This document shows positions 24,346-36,902 of a DNA stretch of 64,000 nucleotides, one piece after another. The position numbers and the translations under genes were made by a program. The notes beneath the pieces were generated by a model. It had not been told where the DNA came from, ran no database searches, and saw only the letters and a program-made list of their open reading frames with translations. The DNA lies in the NCBI GenBank assembly GCA_964035015.1, contig OZ035998.1, forward strand, positions 19,831,827 through 19,895,826, given 5' to 3'. Source of the DNA: Corallium rubrum. Lineage: Eukaryota > Cnidaria > Anthozoa > Scleralcyonacea > Coralliidae. Every line of letters begins with the position of its first letter. Position 1 is the stretch's first letter.

Positions 24346-24738
24346 AAAAATGTGCAATGAAAAGGGAGCAATGGTACTGGGAACGAGATTTTAAGTCCTT
24401 CACGAAAAAACACAATCAAACGTCGAACTTTTCATGTACTGCATCCAATAGACCCTTTTACGGTTAGAATTGCATGCTGGGTAATCAGGGCAAACTTGAT
24501 AATATAAACAGACAAGAATAAGGCGTTTGATGAGTCAAAGAAGATACTAAAAACGAGTTTTATCGAAGAAATTTCAACAATTTATCATCAGTGGATAAAG
24601 GGAAAGGTAATTAACAACTCCGGAATGTGGTAACCGAGCGATATTAAATTACATTTTAAGCTACAAATGAACACCAAAACGACACAAACGACGCATATAA
24701 AATTAAAAAGCGGGTAAAGTTCTGCTAACCTGTAGTTG

Positions 24739-24881
24739 GCCGTTGCTCGACTTTGTATCCCCTGCCTGTCATCATTTGACAGCGACTGCGTAATTATTTC
24801 AGTTTCATTGCTTGCATTTGTTGTTGTTTCTCTTAGTATATCTACAGATCTTTCGAGTAAACTCAACGCTCGTGAAAGCAT
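24739..24881 (-). CDS. Candidate first coding exon, unknown protein
   Basis: An ATG-led frame encodes MLSRALSLLERSVDILRETT and on to ..RATANYR, where a consensus-like donor (ACAG|GTTAGC) follows. The leucine-rich, helical N-terminus before a donor resembles first exons of multi-exon ubiquitin-ligase-like genes common in cnidarian repeats, but that is an impression only. No second exon was found to the left, so it may be an orphan or a chance frame. Confidence 0.25.
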
Positions 24882-25514
24882 CGATTACGACTGCTCTCCA
24901 AGAAACACCATGTTCTTTGCCCGCCGTGTTGAAAATTACGCGTCATTACCGTTAGTTACCAGACTCCAAGGCGGAACATCGTATTATTTTTTACCCTTTC
25001 ACCGGCGTGTTGATTTGTGTTGATGGCCCGACAGTTCAAGTAACACACGATTTCGTGTTCAGTGCTCTCGGAATGTCCTCTCGTGTAGGCCGAACGTAAT
25101 GTTATTAAGACGTAATGCCTAACAATGTCGTGGTAACATTACTAGGGACCTTAAGATACTAGGACGACGACGGTGGTTAAAAAGCAATTCAAATTTTAGC
25201 ATTAAAAAGAAACCACGGTTAACTACTGTATTTAATATTTGAAGCTTGTTTTATAATTTTCAAAGTGTTAAAACGGTTGCAGTGTCTGTGTTAGGGCAAT
25301 CTCAGACAACAGCTTCTCATCACCCCACGAGTCAACGTCGCCCTGAAGACGTGAAAATGCTCTGAGTGGCGTTGTATACAGAGCGAGGACGGTGTTCAGA
25401 TCACACTTGGGACTAGAAATTATTCATTATCTTTGTTTTGCAAGAATACTGCTTTTGTTTGAAGGACGTCGTCCTCGAACTTGCCGTCGTAGATCTTAAG
25501 GTCCGTACTTTATG
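24882..25514. other. Intergenic, nothing recognised
   Basis: No coding, RNA or repeat structure beyond short AT-rich sequence. Confidence 0.35.
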
Positions 25515-25660
25515 AACCGCAACGTCGTGTTGTGAAGCCACAACGTCGCGTTGTGAAGCCACAACATCGTGTTGTAAAGCCACAACGACGTGTTGTGAAG
25601 CCACAGTGATGTGCTGTTAAGCCACAACGACGTGTTGTCAAGCCACAAGATCGTATCAAA
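25515..25660. repeat. 21-bp minisatellite, CCACAACGTCGTGTTGTGAAG
   Basis: Seven imperfect 21-bp units. Each unit contains the short dyad CAACG(T/A)CGTGTTG, so transcripts could fold into a row of hairpins. It is in phase as a 7-residue protein repeat on the minus strand, but no gene was recognised. Confidence 0.88.
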
Positions 25661-25952
25661 CAGTTCGGCTTATGTTTTTGACCCGAATACCGTTCCATAG
25701 GAATGATCACTAGTTAGTTGCGCGTCCTGCATTGTGGTACGTTTGAGGGGACGTTGTATCAATGTCTCAGGATGGCACTGGAAGACGCCTGTAATTGTTA
25801 GAATGGCACTGCATGGAAGACGTCTGTAATTGTTAGAAAGTTTCTGAAATTCATTTAAAGCGACTGCCTGCCTAGCTTCATGCATGCAGCGACGGGATGT
25901 CGTCTTCGCCACTTTGCCAACCGGTTTTGGCAAGTCGTTCGTTGACCATGGT

Positions 25953-26494
25953 TAGCCTAGTTTCTAAGCCTTTCGTTTCCGCCATGAGCTTGGCCGCGTA
26001 GTCGGTTTGGTTCTTGGGAAGACTGGGGAGAGGCTGGAAACGAGAAGGCCTAAGGCCTAGCAACATTCGTAAACACTTTCACTTTACAGCTCAGTTGTTT
26101 ATTGAGGAAGAATTGTGATGTTATGACGTCTTAAGTGTTTCCCGACACTTACTATTTCCATCTCAAATAATACAAGCCTACTCACTGTCCTAGCTAGCTT
26201 CTTATCACTAGCTTTCCTTCTGCAACCGCCAAAAGTTGAAAGTTAAACAGTTAAATTTTTATTTCAAGCTCCAATTGGAATACATTCCATAATTTCCTTC
26301 TTTCGGTCGCCAAGATCTTTGGTAAAATCTTCGCAGACATCCTTATGCTTTTTATATAAGATACTGTCGCTACGCTAGATCCCAGAAACACTCGAAGGGC
26401 CAGAACGATTCTGGGCAGGACCTTTTTACGATTGTTGCTCCGTTCGGATCACTTCCGAAACGTGTCAACCGAGGAAGGCCAAGAAACTTAGCTA
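25953..26494. mobile_element. Composite foldback element, arm order B
   Basis: It has the same core as 10345-10881 in the same window orientation (CATTCGTAAACACTTTCACT, TTGTTTATTGAGGAAGAATT). The left arm here is the complement of the other copy's right arm, and vice versa. Outer ends are TAGCCTAGTTTCTAAGCC and GGCCAAGAAACTTAGCTA. Confidence 0.7.
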
Positions 26495-28484
26495 TACCAT
26501 GGTTATGTTTATTCTTTATAAAGATAAACAACGCCTGGTCAGGCGATCACAGCCTGTGCACAACTAGAAAGCCTGCGGAACAGCGTGCACAGCGTTTGCT
26601 AAAAACCTGGAAAGTTGTCAGAGGCAATAATAATTAAGCGGTGCAGTTATGTAAAACCTTACTGAGACTGTGAAAGTTATTTTGATTGTTGTGTTAGAGA
26701 TAACTTTAATTCTAGATTTGCCAAACTAAAATTACAATAGTACGGTATACGTAATCTAGCAAGACTAGCAGAAGTTTTGACATTTCAAACAAGGTCTTCT
26801 ATATATAGTCTTATACGAAGTACAAACGTGCACGAAGAGATTGCTGATGTAACCAACAAGCCCATTATGTTTCAAATAATAACGTATCTTAATATGTTCA
26901 GGAAGTATTTGAACAACGAGACCAAGTGTTTCACCGGGATATCCAAACGGGTTAGGATAAAACGTTGATGCAGATGGTGGACAGAGGGACGGACGGATAA
27001 AGGGATAAAACGCGGTATGAGGATAAAACGCGGATATGAGGATAAAACGCGGATATGAGGATAAAACGCGGATATGGGGATAAAACGCGGATCCCTTTCA
27101 ATTCTTGCAAGAGACGGCTAACTTTGAGATAGATAAAAAGATCACATAGATAAAAAGATCACAGTTTACAGTTGCTGTACCATTCCACACACCGTGTATT
27201 AGGAGATGTATTGAGCACTTTAAAAAATAAGACTTTTGATCTCTTATATATTTGCTTCACTCACTTAAAGGCCAATTTCCACTTAAGAGATTATTTTTTG
27301 GTTTTTATTTCCCAGAACGTACGAGGAACAATATGTAAAAACTGTTATCGTAGTGAGATCTGATTCTCTCGGATAGCTAGGTTTCAACAAAATGGTGGTG
27401 TCGGCACTTTCGTCCGCATGCCATCAAAAACGTTTTCATTCTTTACATGAATATTCCGTCAATATCACTCAGGTGTGTAAGCCAGCCATCATGGACAATT
27501 CTGTTGTACTTTTTGTTACTTATTTCTGCAATCTGTACCCTCTTACGCTTAACATAACACGCTGTAGTGTATCCTCAATATATTATTTTTCACAAAACTT
27601 CACATGCTGGAACACACCTTACACACTTGTCCCGTCAAATTTACCACGTGACCAAAACAGGACATCACGATCGGAAATGGCGGCTGTCGAGGCTCGCGAA
27701 ATACGGGCTAACCCATATTAGCTACGTATGCGTAGAACCAATATCTTACGTGTAAACGGTCATCAATACACGGCCGACAACTCACTTGAGCCAGCACGCA
27801 CGTGGACTGCGAACTGCCCCATGAAAGTGGCCGATTTTCTATGCGATTTCCGATCGTGTCTGCTGACCAGATATTTGTATTTACATTTGATTACAACTGG
27901 GATTTAAAGAACGCAGAAAGAACTTGTGACTAGCCCATGGCAAGGCAGGCTACTGACACGGCAATATGGCATCGGCATGCATCTTTTAAAAACAATCACC
28001 CAGGCCAAGTGAAAGGTATTTTTTTTCATTTCTCTGTCGGCCTCACCTAAGGTTCACACTTTTTCCGGATAAGTCTATGAAAAGCTATGTGGAATGGTGT
28101 GAAATGGCTCAAACTTATCAGCTACGCCGACGTCAACCTTTTTAACGTTTTCGTGACGCACTACACAAGCTTCACACTCTTGCTGTAGCTGTAATCGCAC
28201 ACCTGCTTCAGCCAATGGAAATCAAGCTAGCTATCAAAATTGTCCAATCACAATTCAGCACCTAAGCTGTAGGATTTTCTGGGATTTTTCAAAAAATTAA
28301 AAAATGGAGGATTTTAAATATTAAAATATAGAATTTAAATTTGTATTTTTCTGTATACGTTTTGAAAACAGTGTCGTGTCCCCAACAAGTTAAAAACAAA
28401 GTATTACCCAGATTGGCACTCGGGTATTTCTTAAATATTTCAGTCAGTAAAGTAGCAACGCTCGGTGAAATACTGCAGTAAAGC
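26495..28484. other. Intergenic with an 18-19-bp minisatellite
   Basis: At 26998-27095 five units of GGATAAAACGCGGATATGA are arrayed. Related units in inverse orientation lie at about 39360-39430 and 39590. An open frame at 27392-27721 (+, 109 residues) has no domain or splice context and is not called a gene. No other feature seen. Confidence 0.45.
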
Positions 28485-30057
28485 TTAAAGTGCCTATAAC
28501 CCCTAGAATTTTTTTAGTTTTCCAAGTAGTAGAGCCGAAATTAGCTGAATAGTTCTTTTACAGTTTTGCATTTGGTCTTTTCGTTTCGAAGATATCTCGC
28601 TTCAAATATTGCAAGAAATCGCTATTTTGAATATCCCGCTAGAAATTTCTGCAAATTGCAAAGAGCCTGGTACCTACATGATGTGACGTAGCTTAAGGGA
28701 CGGAATTTTCTCAGTGACAGTGTTGGTTCTGTTTCAGTGTTGTATACACTGTCATCGAAGCGAAAAAAATGCCAGATAGATGTGTTGTTTTTGGGTGTTC
28801 TAACGAATCCGACTTGACGAAAGGAATTTCACTTCATCGTATTCCATTTTGGAATGACGATCGGGCTGAGGCGAAACGGAGAAGAAAGGTATGGGTCAAT
28901 TTCGTGGCAAAGAGGCGTGATAAATGGAAACCAACAAAGTATTCGGCAGTATGCTCGGCTCACTTCAATTCAGATGACTACGCTATATATGCTATAGAAA
29001 TACCTGGAACTAAAGACTATACGCCAAGACTTAAGAAAGATGACATCGGTGTAATGGTCTTTCCAACAATCTACAAAATATGCGATCCCGTAGAACCATC
29101 CCCTCGAGATAAACGACAGGTGCGTGTTATAATTCAATGTTTGACTTTATTTCGTGAAGAAAGCGTTATTTACCATGCTTTCTTGGTCCGTATATATGTG
29201 TTGATCTATCTTTGTTTAACTAGGCTGCTAAAGAACGAGCGCAGTTAACAAGAGACGATACCTCAGTGGCTAGTCTGTGCCAACCCAGGGAAAAAGACTC
29301 CGAGGAAAACCCTTCAATTGGTGTTGATGTTGATCAATTTCAAGAAATCACAAAACGTAAAAATCAGGTTAGTTTTTTCAGTTTTCTAACTTTCTTTTTG
29401 TTTTACATCTTTTTGTTGATGACGATTAGTATCACGTAATCTGGACATCTTTAGTTGATCAGTGGTTGGTCTTGAGAAAAATGGTTGTTGAACGATTTGC
29501 CGATTTCAACAAAGACGAAATCCAAATGTTAATATATGAATTTATATGTAACCCTACTATTTGCATCTCTTTCAGTTTATCGATGCAGAAAGCCAAACAT
29601 ACCCTGCACCATGTATAGAATGTGCAAGTCTTAAAAATATAAATAAGAAGCTGAGGAACAATTGGGTTGCAACTAAGCATAAACTAAAGTTATGTCGACA
29701 TGAACTCAAATCATCAAGCCTGTCGAAAACTGGTAAGTTACAATTTTTTACAGATTATCTTAAATCCAAGCAATTAAGAAATTTAGGTTGTGTGGAAAGA
29801 TCTTGCATCATTGTCGAATTGCTTACTATTGTTACAGATTATCATAAACTGAAGCAGCAGAAGATACCATCTGGGGAAAGTCAACCACCAAAAGAAGCTA
29901 CTGGTAATCTAGTACATGTACCTGTGGTTGACTGTGAGATGGATAGTGATTTATCAGATGATGAAGAAAGTGAAGATGAGGATGAAGAGATGTATGTTGA
30001 AGAGACAGATGAAGATACTATTTCACAGACAGATTCTGATGATGAAAAGGATGCAAG

Positions 30058-31079
<1,022 letters not shown>

Positions 31080-33606
31080 CTAAAATATATTTTTTTCATA
31101 TTTTTAGAGTGTATGTCAATAATAACGACAATGTTCGTGTACAGCCAAAGTTTATTGTGTTCCTGTCACAGTTACTCATTTTATTCAAGTTCTGTCCATT
31201 TTGTAATGAAAGCAACCCCCAAGTGGAGACTCGGCAGTTGGGAACTATGGCAGTGATAAAAACAACCTGCACAAATTCAAATTGCCGAAAAGAGTTTTCA
31301 TGGAAGAGCCAGCCAGTAATGCCAGGAACAAAGATTCCAGCTGGAAACTTTTTGTTATGTTTTGCTGTTTTGTTGGCAGGGTCATCTGCAAGCAAAATTA
31401 TTCAGATTTTTCAACCACATGGGACTAGCCTGCATCTCACTCAACACTTACTTTAAGCACCAATGGGTTAGTACAGTACTTACTCTGTTAGGATTCTTGT
31501 ACATGATATGCCTGTTATATTAATTGTACAAGAATCACAGGATAACATTTAGTGTGTTGTGAGATATGTTAGTATTTTAAAGGAACCTTTTCTAGCAATG
31601 TAATACTTAGAGAAACTTCTGAGAAATGTGTCATTCCAGAAAAGATCCATACCTCCCCCACAGAGGAAATTTGTGTCATCCAGGGAGGGGAGGGGGGTAA
31701 ATCTACTTCTGATAATAGTAAAATGTACTAGGACATCCGAAGGGGGGAGGGGGTCAACTTCACATTTCCTCCGTGGGGGAGGTGTGGATGTTTTCTGGAA
31801 TGACCCAATCAGGTGGCAACCAAACCCCCAACTGGTGGTTTATACAAGATGACGATGTATTTCTGTCTACCATCTGAGACTTAGAAACTTTTGTGAAGTG
31901 TTACTAGTATAGCTTGAAGAACTTTGTCAGAAAGACATGTAAACCCTAATAATTTTTTTAACAGAAGATCCTTTTGCCCTCTATCCTGCTACATTGGAAA
32001 AAATATCAGCAAGAATTGCTTGACAAGGCAAAGGCTGCTGGGTCAGGATTGGTTATTGCTGGTGATGGGCGCCATGACAGCATGGGCCACAGTGCAAAAT
32101 ATTGCTCGTATACAATATTTAGCTGCACCGCCTCTCTGATAATTCACTTTGCCCTAGTTCAGGTAAGCTAAAAATCACATATATAATTTTACTGTACAGA
32201 TGTAAAAAAATAATACATATGCACGGTATATACATGTACTTTATATAAAACAATATATCCAAAAATAATTCATTTACTGTTTTTTCTTTTGTTACTAACA
32301 GAGAAATGAAGCAGGAAGCAGTCCTGCAATGGAATACATGGCTTTTGAGAAATCCATGACATTTCTGCTTGGAATTGGATTGACCATATCCACATTTATT
32401 TCAGACAGGCACCTATCTATTGCAAAGCATATGAAGGAAAAGCTTAGTGGTATTAAACACTACTTTGACCTGTGGCATTTGAAAAAAAGTGAGTAATATA
32501 ATTGTATAATTTAGTGTTGGTTATTTTGAAGCAACCAGGAGATATGTTAGAACAAACATGAATAAATAACATTCTCAAGGTGCTCTAAAATAACCAATAC
32601 CACCCCTCAAGTAAAAAGAGGAACCAAGCCATGTTGAATCAAATAGTGTAAATACAATTTCCTGGTTAATGCTACTTGATTACAGGTACTACATGTAGAT
32701 TCTAATTAGACTGTCTAGAATATTATTTTAAAAAGGCATGTTAACTTACATGTAGTACTGTATACTTCTGTGTTTTTTAGAGATAACAAAAATAGTAACA
32801 ACTATTTCAAAAGAAAGTGGGTGCCAAGCTGTGTTAGATTGGATAAAGCCATGTGGTAATCATTTGTATTGGAGTGCATGTTCAACTCATGATGGCAATG
32901 GTCAAGTGATTTGGGCTAAGTTCAAATCTTTCCTTAGCCACATAGTGAACAAGCATGAGAATCTAGATGATCCATTATTCAACAGATGTGCCCATGCTCC
33001 AACCATTTCTCATAGAGAATATCTAGTAGAAGGTACAGTTTAATGTACACTGCCATACTGTACTATAAATTATCACTTATGTCATCCAGCAAAATGCCCT
33101 TTAATTTCAAATGCATCTAGGTCAAGATAACAAAAGTCTTTTTAAAAAAAATTTTTACAATGGCATTTAATGTGCCTGATGATTTTTTGGGTTAGCTAAC
33201 CGAACTAGAACCCCTAAACCTTTGTCAGAAACTGGATTTATGACTTAGCTTGGTTTACTCCTACAGTAGTAGTATCAGGTAGGGGTTATAAATTTTAGTT
33301 CTTTACGAAAGGCTTATTGAAAGAAGAGAACGTTTGGGAGGCAGAGGGTTAATAAAATTTCTTAGGTAAAAGGAAATAATTATGATAATGTATTTCAGTA
33401 TTTATCTTTTTGATACTGCAGGTTCTGTGGCACACGAGAAGCTTTGCACCAACCTCACCAAGTCTCGACTGGTCAGTGCGATACAGAAGGCCTCACCTAT
33501 TTCCCAAACTAGTTGCCTAGAAGGCTTTCACTCAGTCTTGAATCAATTTTCACCCAAAATGATAAATTACTCTTTTCCAGGAATGTATTGCAGGTTTGTT
33601 ATGTTT

Positions 33607-33789
33607 ACAACAATCGAAATATGGTAAGGTTAGATATACTGCCGAAACAGAGAACGTAGGAGTCTAACGTTTCGAGAAGGCCCTTCATCAGAGAAACTTT
33701 ACATTTCTCTCTGATGAAGGGCCTTCACTCGAAACGTTAGACTCCTACATTCTCTGTATATCTAACCTTACTATATTTCGATTGTTGTT
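33607..33789. mobile_element. Palindromic insertion in transposase intron 9
   Basis: About 80-bp inverted arms: AACAATCGAAATATGGTAAG at the left and its near complement at the right. Both arms include AGGAGTCTAACGTTTCGAG-type sequence and a GAAGGGCC(T)TCATCAGAG centre. It begins a few bases after the exon 9 donor at 33593. Confidence 0.65.
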
Positions 33790-34878
33790 TCTACACTGCC
33801 TATGCAGCACGCTACTTTTATTGTTATGTTTACATGTATTTTCATGTATTATAATTTTTCTTACTATGTGATTGTTAAACACATTGAAATTAGATACAGT
33901 CCCTGTATGCTGGTTCACAACTGCTGTATTTTATATGTTTATTACTGGTATGCACATTCCTATGCTATTGTTTAGGCACATTTTGGCTGCAATACATTTC
34001 AATTACAATTTACATCGGAAAATAAAAAACAAGAAAGATGGATCACAGCAGATAAAAGTTGTGTACCCCAAATTCAAAAATGGTGAGGGCACAGTAAGAG
34101 ATATCAGAGTTCAACCAAATTTTGGTAAGCTACATATTCAGCTATTAGTTCATTCTTGTTGAATGTTTTTCTTGTTTCATGTAAACATGAACTTCCGAAT
34201 ACATGTGCCACCAAAATGCCTTACATTACACTTGTTGTAATTTTTCATTTTTATTGTAGATTACGTGGATGAGGTTTTTCAAACAATAGTTACAGCTATT
34301 AAAAAAACGCAACTTGAAAGTGCCTTCCAAGAATTGAAAAGCATGACACCTTCACATATGAACACAATGCTGGAAAAACAATCTAGGGAAGAAGCCCTGA
34401 AGAAGAGAGATGACCGGCGACTTATGACTTTACCAAATGTCCCACCCACAACACCAGGTAGAGTACAGAGATGGTAGATATAGTATTGGAGTGTATTGCT
34501 GTTCGTAGTTTTCTCTTTTGACATGCAATATACTGTATATACATATACAATACAGTATATACTGTATATGCACTGTTCATTGTTCACAACCACTGCAATC
34601 ACCAGTGGTCATAGGGAATTTGTCTCATACCCAATTTGTCTCATTTATTTTATTACAGTCTCAGAGCTGCCTACACCTGTTCCTGCAACACAACCAAGGA
34701 ATGCCTCCACAAGGTCAAAGCCACATTGTGTAGTTTGCAAGCAACCTATGAAAGGCCACAAGAACGTGACTGATTGTCCAAAAAATACACGTGTTTCAAC
34801 TAGCACATTAATTACTGACACTGAGGGAATTACATTGAGAACATTAATTTTAATAAAAATAATGATAAATTACTACTA

Positions 34879-35055
34879 CTTATACTATATATATATATAT
34901 ATATATATATACTATATATATATATACTATATATATATATACTATATATATATATACTATATATATATATACTATATATATATATATATATACTATATAC
35001 TATATATATATATACTATATATATATATACTATATATATATACTATATATATATA

Positions 35056-35123
<68 letters not shown>
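34879..35123. repeat. (TA)n/ACTATATATATATAT microsatellite
   Basis: A TA-rich tract with a regular ACTATATATATATAT period. It lies in the last exon of the transposase gene, so the reading frame passes through it as tyrosine/isoleucine. Confidence 0.95.
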
Positions 35124-35127
<4 letters not shown>

Positions 35128-35272
35128 TAAAGAGTTTGAAGCTGGTTTAAAAAGTTTTAAAAACATACTAAATTTTCGACCACCTTCTGTGGTCTTTAGT
35201 ATGTTTTTTTAGTATGTTTAGTATGTTTTTAAAACTTTTTAGATCAGCTTCAAACTCTTTACTTAATATGAT
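35124..35272. terminator. Inverted repeat between the two convergent transposon genes
   Basis: TAAATAAAGAGTTTGAAGCT at the left and its near complement AGCTTCAAACTCTTTACTTA at the right, plus AAAGTTTTAAAAACATACTA and complement, make arms of about 50 bp. It lies where the + and - transcription units meet and contains AATAAA on the + strand. A role in 3'-end formation is inferred only. Confidence 0.4.
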
Positions 35273-35302
35273 TAACACTGACACCCCAATTCATTAGCAA
35301 TG

Positions 35303-36419
35303 TTATTCATCATCATTGAAACCTGTAAACTGTTCCTTTTCATCTTTGAACTTTTCTCGTATTGCATTATATGCACAAGCTGGCAATGCCCTCCTTTTTT
35401 CACCAAGATAGCCATGAATTAAATAGGTAAATTCCCTATATGCAACACTGCGAAGGAAACTAAAACAAAACAAAATTTTATATTATGTAAAGAAATTCAG
35501 TCAATTAGATGCACAGAAATTTGAAAGATAACGTAAGAAAAGTAAACTAAGTTAAAAAATAACTCATAATATGAAATTCCATGAAATTCTATAAAGAAAT
35601 TTGCTCTTCAATCTTCATATAGAGTTGTCAATAATAAGAGTTTGGATATTTTAATTACGATTCTTACCGCTTCTGAGCCCCTTTGTTTATATAAAGTTGT
35701 CAATAATAAGAGTTTGGATATTTTAATTACGATTCTTACCACGCTTCTGAGCCCCTTTGTTTATATCTCCTTCGATCTCGACTCTTGTATTTATGAGCCG
35801 AAGTTCTCAAAGACCACTTCTCTAAACAGACTGGTTGAAATCCTGGGTGTTGAGTTATACACGATGGCGGTTGTGAGACATCTTGTAAAACCAATTCATC
35901 AGCGAGCGAGGTTAAACAATTGTCTATTTCCTGGCAGCATTTACACTCGTAAGGATTTTGGAGATGTTGGACGGCACAATAACCACACTTGCACCTTAAA
36001 GTAAAATAGCGCTCGTTGATCATCACAAGACATGTATTTAAGTCGTTTTTTATTAAATAGATCTAAATATAAACAGGAATATTGTCATAATTGAGTATTA
36101 AACGTACTTACCACGAATGCTCTGGCTCGGTACCGTCAAGTCTTCGTTGTAACTCCTCTCCCTCCCTTTGTTGATCTCTTATCTGTTTATTATATTCTTG
36201 TATCCATTCGTCATTTGCAAGAGGTTCATCAGCGTATGCATACATAATGGAATCGTCGAAGTCGTCCTCTGTCGCTGTAGACGCTGCTTCTGCCCTGGCA
36301 TTGGAAGTGAGTTGCCTCCGTTCTTGAAGATCATGCTCGTCTTCAATCGCGTAAGTCGGAATATAGTAAAAATCTGAGTCGTATTGACTATTCTCTGACT
36401 CTGAGCTGCTGTCTGACAT
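35303..36419 (-). CDS. P2RX7_C ('ballast') domain protein encoded inside the Kolobok element
   Basis: Three exons (36419-36112, 35994-35740, 35459-35303) join in perfect phase to 239 codons with no frameshift or stop. Residues 1-103 are acidic and Ser/Glu-rich with EEYN-like helices, so probably disordered. The domain starts at C104: CKCGYC, then ECKCC (120-123), C129, C148, HPGFQPVCLEKW (152-163), and after the last splice SVAYREFTYLIHGYLGEKRR and LPACAYNAI...FTGF. This is the cysteine-rich, zinc- and guanine-nucleotide-binding C-terminal module of vertebrate P2X7 receptors, which also occurs alone in many invertebrate proteins. There is no channel domain or membrane segment here. It is convergent with the transposase gene and enclosed by the same TIRs, so it is probably the element's second gene. 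Function unknown. Confidence 0.85.
35615..35762. repeat. ~80-bp tandem duplication spanning a splice donor
   Basis: GTTGTCAATAATAAGAGTTT..TTAATTACGATTCTTACC..GCTTCTGAGCCCCTTTGTTTATAT occurs twice in tandem. On the minus strand it duplicates the end of exon 2 of the P2RX7_C gene together with its donor. The distal copy lacks two bases at the exon/donor junction. Confidence 0.85.
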
Positions 36420-36902
36420 TTTTAAAACGATTTAGAGTACCAGAACCCGGCAAAGAAAACACGTTTTCTGTATATGATGATACTTGTTGCATAATATGCG
36501 TCCCTTAAGCTACGTCATCACGTTGCTCGTCCCAGTTCTCTTTTATTTGCGGTTTTTTCTTGCTAATAGCAGTACTTAAATGTCAATATCTTCGAAACGA
36601 AAAGACCAAATGAAAAACTGTAAAAGAACTATTCAGCTAATTTTGACTCTACTACTTGGAAAACTAAAAAAATTCTAGGGGTTATAGGCACTTTAAACTG
36701 CATGAGTGTGTTTATAAATACATGCGTATAAACACGCTATAAAGTAAAGACAAACAGCACTAAATTACTCACATTTTTGGTTCTTCTCATTCTTTATCAA
36801 TAACTCCCGGTTTTACCTCACATATAATTGCATGAACTCCTCATAAATTCACTTTATTATTAAAAAAAACTCCTCGACGAGTCTCCGTATACTAAAAGAA
36901 AT

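Noticed and set aside
27392..27721. A 109-codon frame ending MAAVEAREIRANPY
   Set aside because: No recognisable domain, no neighbouring exon in phase, and two overlapping frames of similar quality.
29738..29837. Continuation of the transposase exon from 29732 through KLQFFTDYLKSKQLRN into 29838
   Set aside because: Frame is open, but GTAAGT at 29733 and TTACAG before 29838 give a phase-consistent intron; an intron-retained isoform cannot be excluded.
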